In this document: positions 1-6,139 of the stretch, one piece after another
Layout: each line of letters starts with the position of its first letter
How positions within the stretch are numbered: the first letter of the stretch is position 1
Origin: Solobacterium sp.
Lineage (GTDB): Bacteria; Bacillota_I; Bacilli_A; Erysipelotrichales; Erysipelotrichaceae
Length of the DNA stretch: 7,413 bases
Reading direction: 5' to 3'
NCBI GenBank assembly: GCA_016284975.1
Contig: JAEEPV010000128.1
Location: 1-7,413, forward strand
The notes under the pieces: generated by a model
Told to the model about the DNA's origin: nothing
The model's database searches: none
Seen by the model: the letters and a program-made list of their open reading frames with translations, nothing else
Program-made: the position numbers and the translations under genes

Positions 1-1020
1 GATTCCGGCTCTGAACTGACGGTTACCCAGCGGTATTTTACGTTTGCGGATGGTACAGAGGAAATCGAGCAGCTAAAAGAAACGCCGTTACCAACGATTG
101 AACCTCTGGAAAGCGGAGAAGCGGCAGGTTCGCTGCATGTGGAGAACGGACATCTCTGCAATGATGAGGGGAAGGCAGTACAGCTTAAGGGGATCAGTAC
201 CCATGGAATTGCATGGTTTCCGGAGTATGTAAATAAAGAAGCTTTCCAGACGCTGAAAGAAGACTGGAATGTTAATACGATTCGGCTTGCGATGTATACC
301 GCAGAAAACGGAGGCTATTGCACCGGAGGAAACCGGGAAGAACTGAAAGCGCGTATCGATGAAGGTGTGCAGTATACAAAAGATCTTGGCATGTATGTGA
401 TCATCGACTGGCATATACTCAGGGACCGTGATCCAAGAGAACATGAAGAGGAAGCGATAAAGTTCTTTGATGAAATGTCGAAGAAGTATGCGGATGAAAC
501 ACATGTACTTTATGAAATCTGCAATGAACCGCAGAATTCCCCGTTCAAATCTGTAATCAAACCATATGCAGAGAACGTGATCCGTACAATACGTGCCAAT
601 GATCCGGATGCGGTGATACTTGTTGGAACCAATACCTGGAGTCAGGATATTGATGAAGTGATCGGAAATGAGATCGATGATCAAAACGTAATGTATACCT
701 TGCACTTCTATGCGGCAACGCATAAAGAAGGACTGCGGCAAAAGCTGCGGAAAGCACTGGATGCAGGCGTACCGGTATATATCAGTGAATGCAGTATTGT
801 TGACGCATCCGGTAACGGCAGTATTGACAGTGACAGTGCCCGAACATGGATGGAACTGATCAATCAGTACCAGCTGAGTTATAATGCATGGTCATTGTGC
901 AACAAGAATGAATCCAGCGCCCTGATCGATCCTTCCTGCAGTAAATACAGCGGATGGAGTGAAGGGGAATTGAGTAAAACCGGAAAATGGTTCCGGAATG
1001 AAATACGTGGAAAATCCTGA
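1..1020 (+). CDS. Glycoside hydrolase family 5 (GH5_2-like) endoglucanase/cellulase, 5' end missing
   Basis: The frame is open from the first base, so the N-terminus lies outside the window; 339 residues are visible. GH5 enzymes are retaining glycosidases with a TIM barrel that cleave beta-1,4-glucans or related polymers, usually outside the cell. Visible family landmarks, numbered from the first codon, are Arg95 in NTIRLAMY, Trp137-His138 in VIIDWH, the acid/base Glu176 in YEICNEPQ, His235 and Tyr237 in HFYAATH, the nucleophile Glu263 in VYISEC, and the substrate-stacking Trp297 in NAWSLCNKNESSAL. The 87-residue spacing of the two glutamates fits the family, and HFYAATH plus the WSL..K.ESSAL signature point to subfamily 2. 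Residues 1-45 precede the barrel and look like the end of a beta-rich accessory domain plus a short Thr/Pro/Glu linker, so the full protein is probably modular. No domain follows the barrel. The exact substrate (cellulose, beta-glucan, xyloglucan) cannot be read from the sequence. Confidence 0.93.
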   Translation, partial: DSGSELTVTQRYFTFADGTEEIEQLKETPLPTIEPLESGEAAGSLHVENGHLCNDEGKAVQLKGISTHGIAWFPEYVNKEAFQTLKEDWNVNTIRLAMYTAENGGYCTGGNREELKARIDEGVQYTKDLGMYVIIDWHILRDRDPREHEEEAIKFFDEMSKKYADETHVLYEICNEPQNSPFKSVIKPYAENVIRTIRANDPDAVILVGTNTWSQDIDEVIGNEIDDQNVMYTLHFYAATHKEGLRQKLRKALDAGVPVYISECSIVDASGNGSIDSDSARTWMELINQYQLSYNAWSLCNKNESSALIDPSCSKYSGWSEGELSKTGKWFRNEIRGKS

Positions 1021-1075
1021 AAATCAGCGTATATTGGTTATGTCCGGCAAAAGGGTCGGAAGGAGGTAACAAGAG

Positions 1076-1759
1076 ATGGAATTTAACAGAGCTGAACTGA
1101 AGGCTCAGGCAAAAGAGCTGGTTAAAAAGAATTTCTGGCAGGTCGTTTATGCCGCATTTGTTCTTGCCCTGATCGGAGGAACGCTGGCCGTTAACAAGGA
1201 TGCGCCGAAAACAGCGGAGAACACCTATGAACAGTTTAATGCGTTTAGCCTGATTGTCGTACTCATTATTGCAATGGCTTCCATCGCATTCCGTATTTGT
1301 GTATGTCTCCCTCTGGAGTACAGCGGAAAGGCGTTCTTTAACCGTAATGTGAATGGAGATGCCAGGTATGAACTGAGCGAGGGGTTCCGTAAAGAAAACT
1401 TCAGCCGTGTCATTTCGACATTTCTGCGCAGAGATATCATGACATTGCTGTATTTCTTACTGTTGATCGTTCCGGGATTTATCAAATGTTATGAATACCG
1501 TTTTGTACCTTATCTGACAGCAGATCATCCGGAGATGAGCGGCAAGGAAGTACTGGAGCTCTCCAGCAAGATGACGAGTGGCAGTAAGATGAACCTGTTC
1601 ATTCTGGACCTTTCCTTTATTCTCTGGAACATGCTCAGCAGCATTACTTACAATCTTGCGGGTATCTTCTTCGTATTCCCGTATCGTGAGCAGACCGTTG
1701 CGCTCACTTATCGGAAATTTGTAGAAGAGGGATACGATCCGACAAGACCGGCAGCTTGA
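1076..1759 (+). CDS. DUF975 family integral membrane protein
   Basis: This 227-residue protein matches the DUF975 pattern common in Firmicutes. It begins with an amphipathic, Lys-rich N-terminus (RAELKAQAKELVKKNFW, residues 5-21). Hydrophobic segments lie at about 21-39, 57-80, 121-137 and 174-201. The family landmarks are the KCYEYRFVPYLTADHP stretch (137-152), the following Ser/Lys-rich helix (ELSSKMTSGSKM), the LDLSFILWNMLSSIT segment (177-191) and the late FPYREQTVALTY motif (201-212). The biochemical role of the family is unknown; members are cytoplasmic-membrane proteins. The start is supported by AGGAGG at 1061-1066, 9 bases before the ATG. It lies 55 bases after the glucanase stop with no terminator visible between them, so read-through from that gene is possible. 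A strong terminator follows. Family assignment is confident; function is not assigned. Confidence 0.9.
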   Translation: MEFNRAELKAQAKELVKKNFWQVVYAAFVLALIGGTLAVNKDAPKTAENTYEQFNAFSLIVVLIIAMASIAFRICVCLPLEYSGKAFFNRNVNGDARYELSEGFRKENFSRVISTFLRRDIMTLLYFLLLIVPGFIKCYEYRFVPYLTADHPEMSGKEVLELSSKMTSGSKMNLFILDLSFILWNMLSSITYNLAGIFFVFPYREQTVALTYRKFVEEGYDPTRPAA

Positions 1760-1784
1760 AAAGCCCGGCAATGATTCATTAACC

Positions 1785-1826
1785 AAGAGGAAGTGCGGAA
1801 CTGTGAACCGCGCTTCTTTTTCTTTC
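1785..1826 (+). terminator. Intrinsic terminator after the DUF975 gene
   Basis: A 9-bp stem (1790-1798 with 1808-1816, one U-G pair) closes a 9-base loop and is followed directly by a T-rich run (TTTTTCTTTCT). Weaker A-U and G-U pairs could extend the stem outward from 1785. It lies 26 bases downstream of the DUF975 stop and separates that unit from the barstar-acyltransferase pair. Confidence 0.85.
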
Positions 1827-1913
1827 TGACAGGATGTAGAGTGAAAAGAGCTGGGGCAGGATACAGCGGGTGTGGTAAGATTTTTTCATAAAGTGTCAAT
1901 AACGGATCAGCGG

Positions 1914-1930
1914 CACAGAGGATCTCTGTG
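1914..1930. repeat. Perfect 7-bp inverted repeat upstream of the barstar-like gene
   Basis: CACAGAG, three bases (GAT), then CTCTGTG form a perfect hairpin or dyad. It covers a GTG codon (1928) that could be an alternative in-frame start for the downstream gene, together with a GAGG that could serve it. There is no T-run after it, so it is not a terminator. It could be an operator or a small leader hairpin; nothing in the window decides between these. Confidence 0.6.
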
Positions 1931-1963
1931 GAATACCTGAAAAGCGGTACGGAGAAAAACACC

Positions 1964-2260
1964 ATGGAAAAGCGGATTATTCTGAATCCTGACCGGATTC
2001 AGACAAAAGAAAACATGAGCAGATACATGACGGAAGTATTCGGGTTTGAGGATGATTATGACTCCGCAAATCTGGATGATCTGAAAGCGTCTCTGTCGGA
2101 AATCGACGAAGAGACGTTTGTTATCCTGACACCGGATTCCATCATGAAGATCTGCGGGTCAGAATATGCGTATAAGGTGTTGCTGGTGATCGGAGAAGCT
2201 GCCCAGAAAAATCCTTATCTGCATATCCGCTTTCGGCAGAACGGAAGAACAGGTGAATGA
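1964..2260 (+). CDS. Barstar-like protein (putative ribonuclease inhibitor family)
   Basis: The protein has 98 residues from the ATG at 1964, close to barstar length (about 90). Its order matches the barstar family: a first beta strand with a Pro-Asp turn (RIILNPDRI, 4-12), a helix, the segment FEDDYDSANLDDLKASL (28-44) that aligns with barstar's YYGENLDALWDCL, a strand (TFVILTP), then a helix ending LLVIGEAA (73-80) and a last strand (LHIRF). Barstar Asp35 and Glu76 appear retained as Asp38 and Glu78. Barstar Asp39, a main barnase contact, appears to be Ala42, and Trp38 is Lys41. Barstar blocks the barnase active site in the cytoplasm; whether this relative inhibits an RNase is unknown, and no barnase-type gene is in the window. 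The ATG is favoured by GGAG at 1951-1954, 9 bases upstream; an in-frame GTG at 1928 would add 12 residues. The gene overlaps the next one by 4 bases (ATGA), suggesting co-translation. The assignment rests on pattern matching by eye. Confidence 0.72.
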   Translation: MEKRIILNPDRIQTKENMSRYMTEVFGFEDDYDSANLDDLKASLSEIDEETFVILTPDSIMKICGSEYAYKVLLVIGEAAQKNPYLHIRFRQNGRTGE

Positions 2261-3297
2261 TGAAGCAGCGGGAATCGAATTTTGATCTGCTGAGAGTGAT
2301 AGCGGGCTTTGCCGTAGTACAGTCTCATGTCAGCGGAGCGTTTGTCGAAACAGCGGTGTGGGATTACTGGGATGGACTCCCTATGAATCATCCGCTGTTT
2401 TCGTGTGTTTATACGGCAGTCGTCAGATTCAGTGTACCGGTGTTTCTGATGCTTACCGGAGCCTTTCTTCTGGAGCGGGCTGAAACTGCTGACTGGAAGA
2501 AGTTTTACGAAAACTCCTGGAAAAAAGTGTTTGCGCCGGCAGCGATGATCTTTCTTTTTGCGGTTGTATATAATCTGATCTTCCTTATACTGGTGGATCA
2601 TCAGCCGCTGACGGCAGTACTGGAACCGTTGCTTGCAGGAGCGCCGTTTTATCATCTCTGGTATATTCCGGTTATTGCGGTGATCTATCTGCTGATGCCG
2701 TTTGTCATGCTTACAAAGAATGCACTGGGAGAAGAACGCTTCTTTCAGGCATCCGCAGGCTTTCTGTTTCTGGCAATGGCGGCACTCTGGTGCAATCCTC
2801 CGGTTACTACACACTGGAATATCGGAGAGGGATTCTGTTATCTGGGATATGTTCTGATCGGCTATACAATTCGTCAGAATACACATGAAAAAAAATACGG
2901 CCTGCCGCTTGTCGCCCTGGGTTTCCTGCTGCAGGTTGCGGCAGGGTATCTGCTGTATAAAACCCTGATTACCGGTGCGGACCGCGCACTGGCAGAACAT
3001 CGGTATATTGTCTCCTATGCGCCGTTAACTGTAATTGGTTCGGTAATGATATTTGCAGGCTTCTGCCGACTGACAGTAAAAAAAGACTTTTCATTTCTGT
3101 CAGCACATACTTACGGGATTTACCTTGTACATGCATTCATACTTGATCTGCTGCTGCGTGTTTTCAGGGCACATTTCGGCCAGAGGTGGCTGACGCATCT
3201 TGATGCCAGGATTTTCATACCGCTGCTGTCATTGCTGGTATGGGCGGTTTCGTTTGGTGTGTGCTCCGCACTGAAAAAGATCAGGCGCAGGGCCTGA
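2257..3297 (+). CDS. Acyltransferase-3 family membrane protein (surface glycan O-acyltransferase-like)
   Basis: This is a 346-residue, strongly hydrophobic protein with about ten predicted membrane segments, the normal size for a stand-alone acyltransferase-3 domain. The N-terminal motif SNFDLLRVIAGFAVVQSH places the family's conserved His at residue 24. The second landmark, VVRFSVPVFLMLTGAFLL (55-72), matches the usual R..VP.F...SG pattern. Further family signatures are YHLWYIPVI (132-140) and the late LSAHTYGIYLVHAFIL (281-296). Members of this family (OatA, OafA, WecH and YrhL types) transfer acetyl or other acyl groups across the cytoplasmic membrane to peptidoglycan or surface polysaccharide. 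No periplasmic SGNH domain is fused, and the acceptor cannot be predicted. The start codon overlaps the barstar-like stop, implying coupled translation; a second ATG follows at once (2260). The gene ends directly against a convergent gene, and its last bases form part of that gene's terminator. Confidence 0.92.
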   Translation: MMKQRESNFDLLRVIAGFAVVQSHVSGAFVETAVWDYWDGLPMNHPLFSCVYTAVVRFSVPVFLMLTGAFLLERAETADWKKFYENSWKKVFAPAAMIFLFAVVYNLIFLILVDHQPLTAVLEPLLAGAPFYHLWYIPVIAVIYLLMPFVMLTKNALGEERFFQASAGFLFLAMAALWCNPPVTTHWNIGEGFCYLGYVLIGYTIRQNTHEKKYGLPLVALGFLLQVAAGYLLYKTLITGADRALAEHRYIVSYAPLTVIGSVMIFAGFCRLTVKKDFSFLSAHTYGIYLVHAFILDLLLRVFRAHFGQRWLTHLDARIFIPLLSLLVWAVSFGVCSALKKIRRRA

Positions 3298-3299
3298 TC
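3274..3299 (-). terminator. Intrinsic terminator of the lipoprotein-HTH operon, spanning two convergent stop codons
   Basis: Bases 3279-3286 (GATCAGGC) and 3292-3299 (GCCTGATC) form a perfect 8-bp stem with a 5-base loop. Read on the minus strand, the stem is followed directly by TTTTT (complement of 3274-3278), a classical rho-independent terminator. On the plus strand no T-run follows, so it should act mainly on the minus-strand operon. The hairpin contains the acyltransferase stop (3295-3297) and part of the HTH-protein stop (3298-3300); the T-run is encoded inside the acyltransferase reading frame. Confidence 0.8.
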
Positions 3300-5004
3300 A
3301 GTCATCTTCAAAGATCGGTGCGGTGAAGTTATGAAGTGCGTTCACCATCTTGGGGTGCGTGATTACAAACGCGATTTCCGGACTCTTATGTTTCAGGATC
3401 ATCGCAAGTTCATCATCCCGGACGTAGATGGTAATGTTGCGAAATGCGCTGCGCTGATCATAAAGCAGTTCAAACCCCGGTGTCGTCTCCGCAAAGTCAT
3501 TTGCGAGCTGAATATGTTTCTGATACGTTTCCCAGGTGTATGGAACCTCAATATTCTGCAGCATCGACGCCAGCTTCAGCAAAGGCGTATAGGTCTTGAA
3601 TTCTTCTTCTGAGAGCTCGGGCAGCCGCATAACCATCTTCCCTTTACGGAGTGACAGATTCAGATCTGCAAGCTCCTTTTTTCTTGCCTGCTCGATTGGT
3701 TCATACAGTTCTTCCGAAATTGATGCGGAGCGGAGGATCTCAATCAGCAGATCATGGGTAAGCGTTGCCAGCGGGGGAACGCAGGAAAGGATCGTACGGT
3801 CCCCGGCTTTATTAAATTCTTCTTCCCGGAAGATATCGAATTCCGAGCGCTGAGGCTCGCGGTAAATAGACATCAATGGCCGGGTGAGAGAAAGAATATC
3901 GTCGGCCCGTTCCATACTGTTATGAAGGAAGTCCTTTTCCGAAGAAAGAAGGTAGGAACCGTGATTGTGGTACCCGTGAATACATTCGCCGATCAGAACA
4001 GCATCGTGACAGACATACAGGCAGTGATGATAGATACTGTTTTCGGCAGTCGGGAGATAGTAGGGACGGATCTGCCCGGTCATATAGACCGGTATCCATG
4101 CCTGCAGGCCTATCATCATTTCACTGAAAGAACGGTTGATATCGTGAACGACATTCAGGAAGAATCCTTTTTTCAGACACGCCGAAATCAGATACATCAT
4201 TTTCTTGGTGAAGTTCCGATCTTCTGCCATTTCTTCCAGCGGCATATCATTGCACATGAAGAGTGGGGATTCCGGAGAGGACTGGACAGCGAGATGGAAA
4301 AAATCATATTCTGCCTGCCGCATCTGTTCGATTCCGTAGTACATTTGATTATTATCATTCAGGACAAACGGTTCGATTTCCGAAAGATCTTCAAACCGCA
4401 TACTGCGGCTGAATTCCTCCAGATTGAATTCGTCGAGGGTCTTCAGAAAAAATTCGATCGGGCGGTTTTCTGCCTCCCTCTTACGGATCAGCCAGTTCTG
4501 CAGCGCTGACTTCAGATGAGGCAGATCATTCTCCTGAACGATTTCTCCGATTATTTCCAGTTCTTCCGGACGGGCGGAACGAATAAAAAACTCAGAAACA
4601 TTCTCGGCAAACTGTTCCGGGTCTGCAGGTGACCGCTTGCCGGACCGAATGCGGGAAAGGTAGGAAGCGTCATAGTTCAGTTCATGAGACAGTTCCTTCA
4701 TTGATACATGAAGAATTTTAAGCAGACGGTCGAACCGGTCATAGTTCAGAACGTAATCTTCGCTCAGGGCTGCTTTATAAATGGCCAGCCGGTTCTGGAC
4801 CGTCGAAGCCAGTCCGGCTTTCTGTGCCAGTTCAGTAATGCCGTTGCACAGCTGAACCAGAAGTTCACTGTCTTTTCGAGGTGCCCGTTCGCCGCTGCGA
4901 TAGCGGGAGAGAACGGCACTCGAAAGACCGGATGCTTTCGAGAGTTCACTCAGTGAGCAGCCAATGCGTTCGATATCTTTTTGAAGGTAGTCTTTAAATT
5001 TCAT
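3298..5004 (-). CDS. Double helix-turn-helix (XRE-type) protein with a large unrecognised C-terminal region
   Basis: The 568-residue protein is probably a cytoplasmic DNA-binding regulator. Two related XRE-type HTH units are visible: residues about 16-43 (SLSELSKASGLSSAVLSRYRSGERAP) and about 101-127 (SMKELSHELNYDASYLSRIRSGKRSP); the shared LSR-R-SG-R-P ending shows that they are an internal duplication. Residues 145-175 appear helical. The remaining roughly 390 residues match no family I can name; they contain no signal peptide, membrane segment or obvious nucleotide-binding motif. Residues 326-348 hold nine Cys/His positions (H326, H327, C328, C332, H333, C341, H343, H346, H348), which could bind a metal. 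The gene begins 3 bases after the stop of the upstream lipoprotein gene, and no good Shine-Dalgarno is visible, so it is probably translated by coupling. The role as regulator of its own operon is inference; the HTH call is firm, the effector is unknown. Confidence 0.85.
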   Translation of the reverse strand: MKFKDYLQKDIERIGCSLSELSKASGLSSAVLSRYRSGERAPRKDSELLVQLCNGITELAQKAGLASTVQNRLAIYKAALSEDYVLNYDRFDRLLKILHVSMKELSHELNYDASYLSRIRSGKRSPADPEQFAENVSEFFIRSARPEELEIIGEIVQENDLPHLKSALQNWLIRKREAENRPIEFFLKTLDEFNLEEFSRSMRFEDLSEIEPFVLNDNNQMYYGIEQMRQAEYDFFHLAVQSSPESPLFMCNDMPLEEMAEDRNFTKKMMYLISACLKKGFFLNVVHDINRSFSEMMIGLQAWIPVYMTGQIRPYYLPTAENSIYHHCLYVCHDAVLIGECIHGYHNHGSYLLSSEKDFLHNSMERADDILSLTRPLMSIYREPQRSEFDIFREEEFNKAGDRTILSCVPPLATLTHDLLIEILRSASISEELYEPIEQARKKELADLNLSLRKGKMVMRLPELSEEEFKTYTPLLKLASMLQNIEVPYTWETYQKHIQLANDFAETTPGFELLYDQRSAFRNITIYVRDDELAMILKHKSPEIAFVITHPKMVNALHNFTAPIFEDD

Positions 5005-5007
5005 TGA

Positions 5008-5994
5008 TTAATTGTCCAGTAGAGAAATGCTCTTGATTACGTGGTCGGTCTGGGCACGAAGGCTTTCATCACTGCCTTTTTCCCATTCGCCGACGATAAT
5101 GATTTTGTCATCCAGTTTGAATGCATACATCAGATGTGTCGTCATATCGCTTCCCATATAAGGGTGTTCCAGTTTCTGCCAGGAGACCTGTTTATCTTCG
5201 ATCGTGGCATCTGCCATATCGGAACGGATATAGAAATTTAATACACCAACCTGTTCCGAGAGTTCCATGACTGCGTCATGGAGTGCACTGCTGGGATTGT
5301 CTTTCCCTTCGATCACAGCGATGCTGATGCAGGGCAGGACCGGTGTGTAATACGTATCGAGTTCTTTGGAAAGATAGATCTCGGAATAATCGTTGGTCCT
5401 TACGCTCCAGCCATCCGGTACATCGAACGAGATTCCGTGTTCAGAAGAACTGACGGTATGATATCCCGTTGTGTCGGAAGGCCCTTCGATCGACATATAT
5501 GGCTCAATCAGTGTGACTGCGTCTTCTTCCGGTTCCGGTGTGGCTACGGTTTCCTGGAATGCGGCATCCATAAGCGCAAACAGCTTTTCCGTACCTTCAG
5601 TTTGATAACGCTTGTTGCCGAAAGTGAGAATGTCATGTTCAAACGAAACGGTGGTTTCTTTTCCGCCGGGGAAGATAAATGTCAGATAACGGTCTGAATC
5701 GGTATAACTGAGATCGGTTTCACCTTTGATGGTAACGGTACGCAGCGCAGAAATAAGTCTTGCGATCTGATCCGGATCCGTCAGCGTGGCACGAAAGGAT
5801 TCCTCTCCATAGCTGGCTAATTCAACCTTCTCCGGAAGATTGCTTTCCCAGTCCGAGAAATTGATATTCAAAAGCGTATTAATTCCTTCCGGGGAGGAAG
5901 GTTTCTCTTCGGGTTCGGAAGTACTCTGTCCGCATCCTGTTAATACAAGAGAAACGAAAAGTACAGATATAATCGTACGGATGATAGTTTTCAT
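5008..5994 (-). CDS. Two-domain lipoprotein, first gene of an operon with the double-HTH protein
   Basis: This 328-residue secreted lipoprotein starts MKTIIRTIISVLFVSLVLTGCGQ: a positively charged start, a hydrophobic core and the lipobox LTGC, with Cys21 as the lipidated residue, so it should be anchored on the outer face of the membrane. An acidic Ser/Pro/Glu linker follows (23-38). Residues about 40-148 form a first alpha/beta domain (alternating strands such as RYLTFIFPGGKETTVSFEH) with no family I can name. After an acidic linker (150-160), residues about 185-328 begin with GISFDVPDGWSV, a pattern seen in PsbP/Mog1-like sandwich domains of Firmicutes lipoproteins. The ATG at 5994 is chosen over one at 6009 because GGAGG (6001-6005) sits 6 bases before it, while the longer form has no site. 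Molecular function is unknown. The 3-base gap to the HTH gene suggests a paired role. Confidence 0.85.
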   Translation of the reverse strand: MKTIIRTIISVLFVSLVLTGCGQSTSEPEEKPSSPEGINTLLNINFSDWESNLPEKVELASYGEESFRATLTDPDQIARLISALRTVTIKGETDLSYTDSDRYLTFIFPGGKETTVSFEHDILTFGNKRYQTEGTEKLFALMDAAFQETVATPEPEEDAVTLIEPYMSIEGPSDTTGYHTVSSSEHGISFDVPDGWSVRTNDYSEIYLSKELDTYYTPVLPCISIAVIEGKDNPSSALHDAVMELSEQVGVLNFYIRSDMADATIEDKQVSWQKLEHPYMGSDMTTHLMYAFKLDDKIIIVGEWEKGSDESLRAQTDHVIKSISLLDN

Positions 5995-6000
5995 AATGTC

Positions 6001-6005
6001 CCTCC
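6001..6005 (-). promoter_or_regulatory. Ribosome binding site that fixes the lipoprotein start
   Basis: GGAGG on the minus strand lies 6 bases before the ATG at 5994. It falls inside the extra five codons of the longer reading that begins at 6009, so the shorter protein, with its standard signal peptide, is the better model. Confidence 0.85.
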
Positions 6006-6023
6006 ACATTACTGTCTAAGAAA

Positions 6024-6052
6024 ATTATAGAGGGAATCCGATTGAAAACAGG
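6024..6052 (-). promoter_or_regulatory. Putative sigma-A promoter for the lipoprotein-HTH operon (-10 clear, -35 weak)
   Basis: A perfect TATAAT (6029 to 6024 on the minus strand) lies 29 bases before the start codon at 5994. At 17-base spacing the -35 position reads CCTGTT, a poor match to TTGACA. A good -10 with a poor -35 often means activator dependence, which would fit control by a neighbouring regulator; that last point is inference. Confidence 0.5.
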
Positions 6053-6058
6053 AAATGT

Positions 6059-6072
6059 TGCCATCTGTGGCA
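6059..6072. repeat. Inverted repeat TGCCA-N4-TGGCA upstream of the lipoprotein-HTH promoter
   Basis: Two perfect 5-bp half-sites separated by four bases lie just upstream of the -35 position of the operon that encodes the double-HTH protein. The place and size suit an operator or activator site, but five-base arms can arise by chance. Confidence 0.35.
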
Positions 6073-6086
6073 TTGTCGGAACCGGT

Positions 6087-6113
6087 AATAAAAAGACGGA
6101 AGAATCCGTCTTT
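6087..6113 (-). terminator. Intrinsic terminator after the small lipoprotein gene
   Basis: Bases 6092-6100 (AAAGACGGA) and 6105-6113 (TCCGTCTTT) make a perfect 9-bp stem with a tetraloop. Read on the minus strand the stem continues into TTTTTATTA. It lies about 27 bases beyond the stop of the small lipoprotein gene and isolates it from the next operon, which therefore needs its own promoter. Confidence 0.85.
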
Positions 6114-6139
6114 AGAATGTTTACCTGTGTCTGCGGTAC

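Noticed and set aside
88..741. Open frame (217 codons) on the minus strand inside the GH5 gene
   Set aside because: It is antisense to conserved catalytic motifs and has no recognisable product.
1021..1060. Possible terminator between the glucanase and DUF975 genes
   Set aside because: The only dyad (TCCG with CGGA) is four bases long and is not followed by a T-run.
1876..1899. TTGACA on the minus strand with possible promoter spacing
   Set aside because: The matching -10 position reads TACCAC or similar, and there is no minus-strand gene downstream, only the back of a terminator and the DUF975 gene.
2888..2895. Run of eight A in the acyltransferase gene, a possible phase-variation site
   Set aside because: The frame is intact, a single A8 is common in A-rich Lys codons, and no other sign of phase variation is present.
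2215..3000. Long open frame (261 codons) on the minus strand inside the acyltransferase gene
   Set aside because: The translation is rich in Cys, Arg, Gln and His without any fold pattern, and the plus-strand frame carries clear family motifs.
3754..4509. Long open frame (251 codons) on the plus strand inside the HTH gene
   Set aside because: It is antisense to a well-supported gene, has no ribosome binding site of note, and its translation has no recognisable domain; it is a by-product of codon use on the other strand.
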